Assembly: GCF_000317245.1 (NCBI RefSeq)
Contig: NZ_AJLJ01000018.1
Span: 1-35,407, forward strand
DNA from: Fischerella muscicola SAG 1427-1 = PCC 73103
GTDB taxonomy: Bacteria > Cyanobacteriota > Cyanobacteriia > Cyanobacteriales > Nostocaceae
DNA length: 35,407 bases
Reading direction: 5' to 3'
The translations under genes and the position numbers were made by a program. The notes beneath the pieces were generated by a model that worked only from the letters and a program-made list of their open reading frames with translations, was not told the DNA's origin and ran no database searches. How positions within the stretch are numbered: the stretch's first letter is position 1; each line of letters begins with the position of its first letter. Shown here one piece after another: positions 15,951 through 24,035 of the stretch.

Positions 15951-18590
15951 ATGTCTGAGGAACTAAATTTTCAAGCCATAGGCAGCGATCGCCTACCTCC
16001 GCAAAATATTGAGGTAGAAGAAGCGATATTAGGAGGAATTTTGCTCGATCCGGAAGCAATTAGTCGGGTGAGCGATCGCTTGGTTGCAGATTCTTTTTAT
16101 ATTAGCGCTCATAAAGATATCTATAAAGCTGCTATAGTTCTGCATAATCAAGGAAAACCAACAGATTTGCTGTCAGTAACCAGTTGGTTAGCTGACAATG
16201 ACTTATTGAATCGTGTTGGTGGTAGAAATAAATTAGCTTCCTTAGTAGATCGCACAGTTTCAGCTATTAATATTGACGCCTTAGCCTCACTGGTGATGGA
16301 AAAATATATGCGGCGTCAGTTAATCAAAGCTGGTAATGAAATTGTGCAATTGGGTTATCAAACAGAAAGCGAATTACCAGTGATTCTCGATCAAGCAGAA
16401 CAAAAAATATTCGCTGTTACTCAAGAACGTCCCCAGTCTGGTTTAGTTCATATTTCTGATAGTTTGGTTAATGCTTTTGAAGAAATAGAAACTCGTCATC
16501 AAGGTGTTTCATTACCAGGTATTCCCTGTGGATTTTATGATTTAGATGCTATGACTAGTGGCTTTCAGCGTTCTGATTTAATCATTGTTGCTGGGAGACC
16601 GTCAATGGGAAAAACCGCGTTCTGCTTGAACCTTGGTTATAATGTCGCTGCTTTATATAAACTACCAGTTGCGATTTTTAGTTTAGAAATGTCTAAAGAA
16701 CAATTGGTACAGCGATTAATTGCTAGTGAAGCAGAAATCGAATCTGGTTATTTGCGGAGTGGGCGCATCAGTCAAGCTCAATGGGAACCTTTGAGTCGTG
16801 CAATTGGTTTGCTTTCAGACATGCCAATTTTTATTGATGACACGCCGAATATTACAGTTACAGAAATGCGTTCTCAAGCGCGACGTTTGCAAGCTGAAGT
16901 TGGTTCAGATTTAGGATTAATTATTATAGATTACTTGCAATTAATGGAAGGAGCAGGCGATAATCGTGTGCAAGAATTGTCGAGAATTACTCGTAGTATT
17001 AAAGGTTTAGCTCGTGAGTTATCAGTTCCAGTCATCGCTTTATCTCAGTTGAGTCGAGGAGTAGAAGCGCGGACAAATAAACGCCCCATGATGTCTGATT
17101 TGAGGGAATCGGGCTGTTTAACAGGTGATAGCTTGGTGACATTAGCAGATAGTGGTACACAAGTACCTATTAAGGAATTGGTAGGAAAATCTGGCTTTGC
17201 GGTTTGGGCTTTGAATGAAGCTACATTAAAGCTTCAACCTGCTACTGTTACTAATGCTTTTTCAACTGGTAAAAAACCTGTCTTTCTGCTTAAAACTCGC
17301 TTAGGGCGCTCTATTCGAGCCACTGAAAATCACAAGTTCTTGACAATTCAAGGATGGAAGCGACTAGATGAGTTAAAAGAAGGCGACAAATTAGCATTAC
17401 CTCGTCGTATTGGTAGTTCTTATTGTCAAACAATGACTGATGCTCAATTAGGGCTTCTTGGACATTTGATTGGAGATGGATGTACTTTACCTCGTCACGC
17501 CATCCAATACACAACTAGAGAAGAAGATTTAGCTAATATAGTAAATTATCTTTCTGTTGAAGTATTTGGTGATGCTATCTGTCCGCGAGTAAAGAAAGAA
17601 AGAAACTGGTATCAAGTTTATCTTACGTCAAGTCAACCTTTGGCTCGTAATATTAGAAATCCAGTTGCTCAATGGCTGGATTCTATGGGTGTATTCGGAT
17701 TGAGATCCTACGAGAAATTTATCCCAGATCAAGTATTTGAACAACCTCAAAAAGCAATAGCTCTTTTCCTGCGCCATCTCTGGAGTACCGATGGTTCAAT
17801 TAAGTTAATGTCAGGTAAATCTTTGCGTCCTATTGCTTTCTACGCTAGCAGTAGTCAGAAGTTGGCTAGGGATGTACAATCACTGTTGTTAAGGGTTGGT
17901 ATTAACGCTCAGTTAAGAGTAGTTCCACAACTTGGCAAAGGTCGCAATCAGTATCATGTAATAGTAACAGGTAAATCTGACATAGAATTATTTGCCCAGC
18001 ATATTGGTGCTGTAGGAAGCTACAAGCGTCAGGCTATACAGGAAATTTTGGAGCATATTCAAACACGTGTCTGTAATACTAATAGGGATGTAATACCAAT
18101 AGAAGTTTGGAAAATGTATGCTGTTCCTGCGATGCAGTTGGCTCAGCTCACAACACGGCAGATGCAAGCCGCTCTAGGAATATCATATTGTGGAACAACT
18201 CTTTATAAGTGCAACTTAAGTCGTGAACGTGCGCTAAGAGTAGCTAAAATTGTCCAATCCAATGAAATAGCTACTTTGTCTAATAGCGATATTTACTGGG
18301 ATGAGATCACCTCAATTAAACCTGATGGTATTGAAGAAGTTTTTGACTTGACAGTTTCAGACTTGCATAACTTTGTTGCCAATAACATTATTGTTCACAA
18401 CTCAATTGAACAGGACGCAGATTTAGTAATTATGTTGTATAGAGATGAATATTATAACCCCGACACTCCTGATCGAGGTATTGCAGAAGTTAATATTACC
18501 AAACATCGAAATGGCCCAACTGGAACGATCAAACTTTTATTTGACCCACAATTTACGAAGTTCAAAAATTTAGCTAAACCGAATTATTAA
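15951..18590 (+). CDS. dnaB: Replicative DNA helicase DnaB, interrupted by an in-frame intein
   Basis: The replication-fork helicase. The N-terminal domain begins LPPQNIEVEEAILGGILLDP; the RecA-like domain has Walker A GRPSMGKT (about residues 216-223), SLEMSKEQLVQR, Walker B LGLIIIDYLQLM and ALSQLSRGVEAR. After MSDLRESG (residue 388) the helicase is interrupted by a 429-residue intein and resumes at SIEQDADLVIMLYRDEYY. Precise removal would leave a 450-residue DnaB of normal length. All helicase motifs are present on both sides, so splicing is required for function. It follows rplI. The start at 15951 fits the family; no strong Shine-Dalgarno sequence is visible. Confidence 0.97.
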   Translation: MSEELNFQAIGSDRLPPQNIEVEEAILGGILLDPEAISRVSDRLVADSFYISAHKDIYKAAIVLHNQGKPTDLLSVTSWLADNDLLNRVGGRNKLASLVDRTVSAINIDALASLVMEKYMRRQLIKAGNEIVQLGYQTESELPVILDQAEQKIFAVTQERPQSGLVHISDSLVNAFEEIETRHQGVSLPGIPCGFYDLDAMTSGFQRSDLIIVAGRPSMGKTAFCLNLGYNVAALYKLPVAIFSLEMSKEQLVQRLIASEAEIESGYLRSGRISQAQWEPLSRAIGLLSDMPIFIDDTPNITVTEMRSQARRLQAEVGSDLGLIIIDYLQLMEGAGDNRVQELSRITRSIKGLARELSVPVIALSQLSRGVEARTNKRPMMSDLRESGCLTGDSLVTLADSGTQVPIKELVGKSGFAVWALNEATLKLQPATVTNAFSTGKKPVFLLKTRLGRSIRATENHKFLTIQGWKRLDELKEGDKLALPRRIGSSYCQTMTDAQLGLLGHLIGDGCTLPRHAIQYTTREEDLANIVNYLSVEVFGDAICPRVKKERNWYQVYLTSSQPLARNIRNPVAQWLDSMGVFGLRSYEKFIPDQVFEQPQKAIALFLRHLWSTDGSIKLMSGKSLRPIAFYASSSQKLARDVQSLLLRVGINAQLRVVPQLGKGRNQYHVIVTGKSDIELFAQHIGAVGSYKRQAIQEILEHIQTRVCNTNRDVIPIEVWKMYAVPAMQLAQLTTRQMQAALGISYCGTTLYKCNLSRERALRVAKIVQSNEIATLSNSDIYWDEITSIKPDGIEEVFDLTVSDLHNFVANNIIVHNSIEQDADLVIMLYRDEYYNPDTPDRGIAEVNITKHRNGPTGTIKLLFDPQFTKFKNLAKPNY
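17115..18401 (+). mobile_element. DnaB intein with LAGLIDADG-type (DOD) homing endonuclease
   Basis: The element encodes 429 residues between MSDLRESG and SIEQDAD. The N-terminal splice block is CLTGDSLVTLADSGTQVPIK with Cys1 as nucleophile; the B block is TRLGRSIRATENHKFLT; the C-terminal block is VFDLTVSDLHNFVANNIIVHN, with the terminal His-Asn, and Ser as the +1 residue. The sequence and insertion point match the Synechocystis DnaB intein as I remember it. In the middle, LLGHLIGDG (Asp121 of the intein) and LWSTDGS (Asp226) are the two catalytic aspartates of a dodecapeptide endonuclease, so the homing function appears intact. Confidence 0.95.
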
Positions 18591-18624
18591 TTGTTAGTAC
18601 AGCCGTTTGTCCGTCGCCCGTAAA

Positions 18625-18682
18625 GTGGTTAGTGGTTAGTTGTTTGGTATTTAAAACCAACAACCAACAACCAACCACCAAC
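18625..18682. terminator. Imperfect inverted repeat between convergent dnaB and FKBP genes
   Basis: GTGGTTAGTGGTTAGTTGTT and the following GGT face AACCAACAACCAACCAC across an A/T-rich loop. The repeated GGTTAGT/AACCAAC units give a long, imperfect stem that could end transcription from both sides. Confidence 0.5.
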
Positions 18683-18684
18683 AA

Positions 18685-19221
18685 TTAACTAACTTTTAAC
18701 AACTCCACATCAAAAATGAGGGTGGCGTTAGGAGGAATGACACCGCCAGCACCACGAGCGCCATAACCTAATTCTGCTGGGATAATCAACTGACGACGAC
18801 CACCGACTTTCATAGTACTGAGTCCTTCATCCCAACCTTTGATCACTTGTCCCTGACCAATTTTAAATTTGAAAGGTTGGTTGCGATCGCGTGAACTATC
18901 AAATTTTTTACCGTTTTCCAGAGTACCAGTGTAGTGAACTGTAACTGTTTGTCCTGGTTGAGGAATCGCCCCAGTCCCCTCTTCTAACTCAATGTACTTC
19001 AACCCAGAAGGGGTGGTAACGACATTAGCATCAGAGTTAGCATCAGCCATAGAATCGCTCGCAATCAGAGTATTGTTCTCAATAATTGTAGTGGGTGCTG
19101 GTGTGTCGTCTTTTAGTTGAACAGCGATCGCAGACTCTTGTTTACCACCGCCAATTTGCGCTAATACCAAAACCACAACACAAACCAGCATGAAACCCAC
19201 GCTGAGTAAAATTGCTTTCAA
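18685..19221 (-). CDS. FKBP-type peptidyl-prolyl cis-trans isomerase, membrane-anchored or exported
   Basis: A protein-folding catalyst of 178 residues. Residues 1-22 ([20 protein letters not shown]) are a signal peptide or anchor, followed by a ~45-residue linker. The FKBP domain has [59 protein letters not shown] and VELLKV, with the usual active-site aromatics and Asp. The apparent start is a TTG at 19221, supported by a strong GGGAGG sequence 7-8 bases upstream; the first ATG would cut into the hydrophobic segment. It would act in the periplasm or thylakoid lumen. It is convergent with dnaB. Confidence 0.92.
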   Translation of the reverse strand: MKAILLSVGFMLVCVVVLVLAQIGGGKQESAIAVQLKDDTPAPTTIIENNTLIASDSMADANSDANVVTTPSGLKYIELEEGTGAIPQPGQTVTVHYTGTLENGKKFDSSRDRNQPFKFKIGQGQVIKGWDEGLSTMKVGGRRQLIIPAELGYGARGAGGVIPPNATLIFDVELLKVS

Positions 19222-19400
19222 AATAAGCCCTCCCTACTTAGCCTGTTTGAAAATTTAGCATAATTCAGTAGGAATAAAACTCAGTTTAAATCAGAAAGCA
19301 CACCGAGAGGGAATTTTAGATTTTAGAGTTTGGATTTTAGATTGCCAATTTGCTAAATTATTAATTTTTAATTACACCATTAACTATTAGCAATGAGCCT

Positions 19401-19724
19401 CTAACGCCAGAGTTTATTTTCTAAATCTCGTACCTGACGCTCTAATCGGTCAATTCTACCCCGTAATTCATCCACTTCTGATTGACGTGCAACGCCCAAA
19501 TCTTGCATCATATTTCGCATTTGCCGTTGCATATTAGCTTCCCAGTTACCTTGCTCAGATTTTAACTGGTCTACCATATCATCCATCACTGCTTTAGCTT
19601 GCTCAGGATCAAGTTTGCCATCCTTGACTAACTGATCGCTCACTTGTTTCATTTTCTCCGCTACCAAGGATGTTGTACCAATACCAAGCATTAATAACTG
19701 CTGCATCCAGTTGTTGCTGTCCAT
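19401..19724 (-). CDS. Phasin-like small helical protein
   Basis: A 107-residue, almost wholly helical protein. The start NNWMQQLLMLGIGTTSLVAEK is hydrophobic/amphipathic; the middle KDGKLDPEQAKAVMDDMVDQ is EF-like or helix-loop-helix; the end VDELRGRIDRLERQVRDLEN is a leucine-zipper-type coiled coil. This resembles the small phasin-family or PhaF-like proteins found across cyanobacteria. Proven phasins coat polyhydroxyalkanoate granules, but no pha genes are nearby, so the role is open. It probably oligomerises. It lies alone between the FKBP and TIGR03792 genes. Confidence 0.7.
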   Translation of the reverse strand: MDSNNWMQQLLMLGIGTTSLVAEKMKQVSDQLVKDGKLDPEQAKAVMDDMVDQLKSEQGNWEANMQRQMRNMMQDLGVARQSEVDELRGRIDRLERQVRDLENKLWR

Positions 19725-19859
19725 ACCTGATTCCTATTAATCTTTATCTCACTAGAAACAAGAACCTTACTTTTGCATCTAGCCATTAACCAATGCTGCA
19801 AGGATAATTACTCTAGACTATAGCTCTATTCTGACAAACGTAGATAGGGATTCAAAGGA

Positions 19860-20168
19860 GTGATTATCGAACTACTGCGGGTGAAAGTACCACCTGAACA
19901 CCGAGAACAATACATTCAAAAGGACGCCGAAATTTGGACAGCAGCACTTGCTAATTATCCTGGTTTCCTTGGGAAAGAAGTTTGGATTAATCCTCATGAC
20001 ACAGGTGAGGTTATTTTAATAGTCCAGTGGGCAACAAGGGAACAATGGAAATCTATACCTCAAGCCGAACTAGATGCTATTGATGAAAAATTTCATCAAG
20101 AATTAGGATTTCAGTCTCAAATAGTAGAGTTCTGTGAGTATCAAGTGCGAAAATTTCCACAAAATTAA
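19860..20168 (+). CDS. TIGR03792-type cyanobacterial protein (ABM/dimeric alpha-beta-barrel like)
   Basis: A 102-residue protein beginning IIELLRVKVPPEHREQYIQK, then DAEIWTAALANYPGFLGKEV and VILIVQWATREQWKSIPQ. This matches my recollection of the cyanobacterial TIGR03792 family and the general antibiotic-biosynthesis-monooxygenase-like fold, which forms dimers. The biochemical role is not known. The only conventional start is GTG at 19860 (a stop codon lies at 19845); the AAAGGAG sequence overlaps this GTG, an unusually tight arrangement. Its upstream gene is divergent, so it has its own promoter. Confidence 0.8.
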   Translation: MIIELLRVKVPPEHREQYIQKDAEIWTAALANYPGFLGKEVWINPHDTGEVILIVQWATREQWKSIPQAELDAIDEKFHQELGFQSQIVEFCEYQVRKFPQN

Positions 20169-20244
20169 ATATTTTTCGTGTTATTTTATACTTCTCACAG
20201 TTATAACACCATCTTTTTCGTTTGCCAAAAATCAAATAGTAATC

Positions 20245-20661
20245 CTATAGATTAGCTTCATTAACTTGCTGTAATCGCTTTTGTTTTAATAGCGTACTCT
20301 GGGTAATATCTTCTATTAGGATAGTTAAATAATTTTTATTTTCTTTTTTACAATATTTTTTCACAATATATATATTAATATATATCTCAGATTTATTTTC
20401 TGATAATCTATTAATCTCTTTTAAAATCAACAGTTTTTCCTGTTCTTCTAAAATTGATAATAGTAACTCTTCTAGTCCTACCAATTCAGGAAAAGCGAGC
20501 CGCACATCTTTTCCTGGTATCACCTCTTGAGGACAATCAGCAAACCTTTTGACTTGTTCAGATGTATCTGTGATGTAAAAGTTTTCATCTACTTCCAAAG
20601 TAGCAAATCTAGTTGAAAGTTTTTGTTTGTTACAAAAAAGATCTAACACGTGGTATTTCAT
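20245..20661 (-). CDS. PAS-domain-only protein
   Basis: A 138-residue protein. LEVDENFYITDTSEQVKRFA starts a PAS-like fold, VIPGKDVRLAFPELVGLEEL is its middle and NYLTILIEDITQSTLLKQKR is the characteristic last strand followed by a signalling helix. It ends ten residues into the helix that normally leads to a kinase, cyclase or GGDEF domain; no output domain follows. It may be a stand-alone sensor or inhibitor subunit, or a decayed sensor kinase. No obvious cofactor-binding residue can be named. It has no neighbour in the same orientation close enough for an operon. Confidence 0.65.
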   Translation of the reverse strand: MKYHVLDLFCNKQKLSTRFATLEVDENFYITDTSEQVKRFADCPQEVIPGKDVRLAFPELVGLEELLLSILEEQEKLLILKEINRLSENKSEIYINIYIVKKYCKKENKNYLTILIEDITQSTLLKQKRLQQVNEANL

Positions 20662-21024
20662 TATAATTCGGTTGTAGATATGGCTTTCCAGTGAAAATTT
20701 TGAACTGGATAATTTTGCTATCTATAAACCCTAATAGTTAAAACTCTCAGATTAAAAAATATTATCAGGAGAAAGTTAGCGTATTCTTTTTTACTTGTGG
20801 CTTAATATTACTACTTCTGATATTACAGCCACAGTTGAAAGAATGTAAACAGTAAACTTAATGACATCAATTCTTGACATATGCGGAACATATTGCATAA
20901 CGACTAGTTCAATGAGAAAATTCTTTGCAATTGAGAGTTTGAAGCGCTTTGGGGTTTATGATTCAAATAAACAGGCTTTTTCCTGATTGCAATAGAAAGC
21001 AGACTATTTTGAGCAACTTTACTG
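20662..21024. other. Intergenic region without recognisable gene
   Basis: The 363 bases separate the divergent PAS gene and methyltransferase gene. They must hold both promoters. I find no RNA gene, no strong inverted repeat and no short reading frame worth calling. Confidence 0.5.
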
Positions 21025-21948
21025 ATGAATACGGCTGTAAATAATACTCCAGGATTTGCTTCGCGCTTGGTAAATGGAGTACTGGCAATCAAACCACTGT
21101 ACAACCTTGCCAAGCACCAAGCCCGTCAAATGATGATTAAACGGGCAGAGAAAATTGGAGTGCCTTGGAGAAAACAAGTACAGGCACTGCGATCGCACAA
21201 TTGGGAAAACGAACTGGCAAAAGTACAAAATCCCCAACTCAAATACCCAGAATACTACGTCACTTCATTTCACGCTTACGACAAAGGTAATCTCAGCTGG
21301 GATGCAGCTCTAGAAGTAGAAGTGGCTGCTTACGCAGTTCACGCTACCATCTGGGCTGGTGCAGGAACAAAAGGTGATAGCCAGCTACGCCAAAGTTACC
21401 ATGATATCCTCAAGCAACAAATTCTCATCCCACCACAAGATATCCTCGACTTGGGGTGCAGTGTGGGTATGAGTACTTTTGCCTTACAAGAAATGTACCC
21501 CCAAGCCCAAATCACTGGCGTAGACTTATCTCCTTACTTCTTAGCAGTTGCCAACTATCGATCGCAACAGCAGCAACGCCAGATCAATTGGGTTCACGCA
21601 GCTGCTGAATCAACTGGTTTACCAGACGCCTCTTTTGATTTAGTCTCAATTTTCTTGATGTGTCACGAATTACCTCAGTCACCAACTCGGCAAATTTTTG
21701 CTGAAGCAAGACGTTTGCTACGCCCTGGTGGACATTTGACAATCATGGATATGAATCCCAAAGCCGAAGCTTATCAAAAAATGCCTCCCTATATTTTGAC
21801 GCTGCTTAAAAGTACCGAGCCATATTTAGATGAGTACTTCTGTTTAGATATTGAGCAAGCATTAGTAGAAGCGGGTTTCCAAACTCCTACGATTACTCGC
21901 AACAGTCCTCGTCATCGCACTATTATTGCTCAGTTTATTGGGGAGTAA
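21025..21948 (+). CDS. Class I SAM-dependent methyltransferase (UbiE/Methyltransf_11 type)
   Basis: A 307-residue protein. The SAM-binding motif I is ILDLGCSVGMSTFALQ (about residues 138-153), motif II is ITGVDLSPYFLAVANYR, then ESTGLPDASFDLVSIFLMCH (motif III-like) and EARRLLRPGGHLTIMDMN (post-III). The N-terminal ~130 residues (ARQMMIKRAEKIGVPWRKQV, LKYPEYYVTSFHAYDKGNLS) are a cyanobacteria-specific extension that I recognise only loosely. The target of methylation is unknown; small molecules or lipids are typical for this motif pattern. The start ATG at 21025 looks natural but lacks a strong ribosome binding site. It is the last core-like gene before an accessory patch. Confidence 0.85.
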   Translation: MNTAVNNTPGFASRLVNGVLAIKPLYNLAKHQARQMMIKRAEKIGVPWRKQVQALRSHNWENELAKVQNPQLKYPEYYVTSFHAYDKGNLSWDAALEVEVAAYAVHATIWAGAGTKGDSQLRQSYHDILKQQILIPPQDILDLGCSVGMSTFALQEMYPQAQITGVDLSPYFLAVANYRSQQQQRQINWVHAAAESTGLPDASFDLVSIFLMCHELPQSPTRQIFAEARRLLRPGGHLTIMDMNPKAEAYQKMPPYILTLLKSTEPYLDEYFCLDIEQALVEAGFQTPTITRNSPRHRTIIAQFIGE

Positions 21949-22006
21949 GGGTATAGGGATGTTCTCAAGGATTGCTACGCGATCGCATGTAGTTTTAAAT
22001 TGGTAA

Positions 22007-22091
22007 TTAACGATGCCCATCACTCGCCGCTAGAAATCTCTGCTTTACAACCGAGCAAATCTCGGCGGTTGGCGTGCATGGGCGTTGTTAG
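22007..22091. repeat. attC-like imperfect inverted repeat
   Basis: The arms TTAACGATGCCCAT (22007-22020) and ATGGGCGTTGTTAG (22078-22091) pair at 11 of 14 positions, with two of the three mismatches compatible with G-T pairs. Inner CCGC/GCGG segments and a CCGAG-CAAAT-CTCGG hairpin (22051-22065) add structure, with unpaired bases in between. One end reads GTTAGGT, fitting the integron core-site consensus GTTRRRY; the other end (AATTAAC) misses RYYYAAC by one base. It begins 32 bases past the stop codon of the flavoprotein gene, where a cassette attC would be. Confidence 0.45.
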
Positions 22092-22123
22092 GTATTTCAA
22101 AGACCCATAAAAGCAAAGTTCGC

Positions 22124-23506
22124 TCAGGGTTTGATGTTCTGGTTGAGATGGAAAATGTTCTCAGGATCATACCGTCTCTTGATCTGTACCAAGCGATCGT
22201 AGTTAGAGCCGTAAGCCGCTGTAATGCGATCGCCCTCCTCTTCGGTCATGAAGTTCACATAGGCACCAGCAGATGCATAAGGTGCAGAAGCTTGGAAAAA
22301 CTCCCGCGCCCACACAATGCATCTCTCATCGTCCGTTACATCATCCCATCGTCCATGCACGTTAAGCACAAACTTCGCATCTCGATGATAATATGCCATG
22401 GCCGAAGGCGAGATGCGGTTGGATGCCCCTGCAATCAATCCGATGAAGATTTCGCACGCAACAGAGGGTAACTTGCCTGCGAATTCCGCGATCGCATCCA
22501 GTGCTCCATCCTGTAATTCTGTAAAATTATGAGATTTCCAGTAGTTCCTCGCACCGCGTGTCAGTAAGGGGTCAAATGCTTGCTGCCATGCTACATAGGG
22601 TTGAGCACCGATGTGTTCGCCATAAGCATCGCCAAAACTGCGGAGAGGTTCAATCAGTTTCTCACCCTCTGCAATATCACCTGCATAAAAGACAGCTAGC
22701 ACAACGACTTCTTGTCCATGCACATGCTCAGGCAGAAAAGGCAATGGTGGAGCTTTGCGAAGTACCACCCACACATTTAATTCTTCGGGGGCTGATTCAA
22801 CAAATTTCCGATACTGTGTTAGCACCTGTTTAGCCTGACTAAACGGAAAAACAATCAACCCAGCCAATATTTCCGGCCCCACAGGATGGAGATCGAATTC
22901 AAACTCAGTGACTACACCAAAGTTCCCGCCGCCACCGCGAATCGCCCAGAAAAGGTCAGGGTTTTCGGTTTCGCTTGTTCGGATCTTATTTCCATCCGCT
23001 GTGATCACTTCCGCAGAGATAAGATTGTCGATTGTCAGTCCGTACTTACGAGTCAACCAACCAAAACCGCCACCCAGGGTAAGACCTGCTATACCCGTCG
23101 TGGAATTAATTCCCACTGGAGTCGCTAACCCATGTATCTGTGCTACTTTATCGAAATCACCAAGTGTGGCACCTGGTTCGACATACGCACGCCTCTTATG
23201 AGCATCAACGTGGACATTCTTCATAGTTGAAAGATCAATCATCACGCCGTTATCACACACAGCGTTCCCCGCGATGTTATGCCCAGCACCCCTGATTGAT
23301 ATTTCGAGTCCGTTGTTTCGCGCAAACAAGATTGCATGGGAAACGTCATCGGCTTCTGCACACTGGACGATGACAGCAGGTTGCCGATCAATCATCGCAT
23401 TCCAGATTTCGCGAACTTCGTCATAACGCGGATCATCAGGAAGCACCACAAGACCCTTCACATTGGTTTTCAGCCCCTCAATCGTCTCATTCAGTAGCGT
23501 TGTCAT
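22124..23506 (-). CDS. FAD-linked oxidoreductase of the berberine-bridge-enzyme family
   Basis: A 460-residue flavoprotein. The PP-loop region AVIVQCAEADDVSHAILFAR, SIRGAGHNIAGNAVCDNGVM, and TTGIAGLTLGGGFGWLTRKY form the FAD_binding_4 domain; YAGDIAEGEKLIEPLRSFGD is in the substrate domain; the end YDRLVQIKRRYDPENIFHLN is the BBE C-terminal segment. His76 in GAGHN is the expected covalent FAD attachment; the second, cysteinyl, attachment site of bicovalent members is absent (NSTTG instead). The ATG at 23506 has GAGAGGA 7 bases upstream. GC content is visibly above its neighbours, and with the attC-like element this suggests acquisition. The substrate is unknown, perhaps a sugar or secondary metabolite. 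Confidence 0.88.
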   Translation of the reverse strand: MTTLLNETIEGLKTNVKGLVVLPDDPRYDEVREIWNAMIDRQPAVIVQCAEADDVSHAILFARNNGLEISIRGAGHNIAGNAVCDNGVMIDLSTMKNVHVDAHKRRAYVEPGATLGDFDKVAQIHGLATPVGINSTTGIAGLTLGGGFGWLTRKYGLTIDNLISAEVITADGNKIRTSETENPDLFWAIRGGGGNFGVVTEFEFDLHPVGPEILAGLIVFPFSQAKQVLTQYRKFVESAPEELNVWVVLRKAPPLPFLPEHVHGQEVVVLAVFYAGDIAEGEKLIEPLRSFGDAYGEHIGAQPYVAWQQAFDPLLTRGARNYWKSHNFTELQDGALDAIAEFAGKLPSVACEIFIGLIAGASNRISPSAMAYYHRDAKFVLNVHGRWDDVTDDERCIVWAREFFQASAPYASAGAYVNFMTEEEGDRITAAYGSNYDRLVQIKRRYDPENIFHLNQNIKP

Positions 23507-23590
23507 GGTATTCCTCTCTATTGCTCTAAAGGAAATGCACAAGTCAGTGATACGATCTCTTACCTTTCTACTTTTACTGCTGTTTAACAA

Positions 23591-23876
23591 CTCTGTTTAC
23601 CGACCGTTAGAATTTTTGACCTTCCATTGATCGCCTCCAACCACGAGTGTGAGACCTTTGTGCAGAGCCAGATAGGAGTACTATGTTCCAGTACAGTACT
23701 CATAAATTTCCACCGATATTACTAAGGTAACTAGAAAACTGCGATCGCGGTTGCAACTCGATCTGCCTGACCCACAATCTTTAGACTTCAAAAGTGTAAT
23801 ATCTGAGTTAGACGCAAAATCACAAGGCTCTCTTCTCGGTAATATCGGTAAATCATGTCAGTAGTTATGTTTAAAC
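23591..23876. other. Intergenic stretch with short degenerate coding-like remnant
   Basis: About 290 bases lie between the flavoprotein and the toxin-antitoxin remnant. A startless open frame ending at 23866 (KLRSRLQLDLPDPQSLDFKS and on to GNIGKSCQ) looks protein-like but has no usable start codon, so it may be a fragment. GTTTAAC and GTTAG pieces at 23581-23611 recall core-site ends but are too close together for an attC site. Confidence 0.3.
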
Positions 23877-24035
23877 ATGCGAAAGCAAATTTCGACTCCT
23901 CAATCGACGAATTGGCTGCAACAAATTACAGGGTCTTTTAAGGATGAACCTCCTGCCTTTGAGGAGGTACTTGCTTACGGACGAGCGATTCGCCAAGGTG
24001 ATGAGTCTCTCCTCGAAGCACAAGACGAGCTATGA
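23877..24035 (+). CDS. Short antitoxin-like protein of a VapBC-type pair
   Basis: A 52-residue frame beginning MRKQISTPQSTNWLQQ and containing ITGSFKDEPPAFEEVLAYGR. Its stop codon overlaps the VapC start in an ATGA arrangement, typical of antitoxin-toxin pairs. I recall similar short proteins encoded directly upstream of PIN-domain toxins in cyanobacteria; no DNA-binding domain is obvious, so it may be only the toxin-binding part. The reading frame is intact although its toxin gene is broken. No clear ribosome binding site is visible. Confidence 0.55.
   Translation: MRKQISTPQSTNWLQQITGSFKDEPPAFEEVLAYGRAIRQGDESLLEAQDEL

Noticed and set aside
17100..18410. Frameshifted or chimeric DnaB
   Set aside because: The extra segment is in frame and starts and ends with canonical intein splice residues, so it is an intein and not an assembly or fusion artefact.
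19401..19724. Firm assignment as a polyhydroxyalkanoate granule phasin
   Set aside because: The helical layout fits, but no pha genes are nearby and short coiled-coil proteins are easily confused, so only 'phasin-like' is supported.
23579..23612. Second attC site bounding the flavoprotein cassette
   Set aside because: GTTTAAC and GTTAG ends are present but only about 30 bases apart, shorter than any functional attC, and the arms pair poorly.
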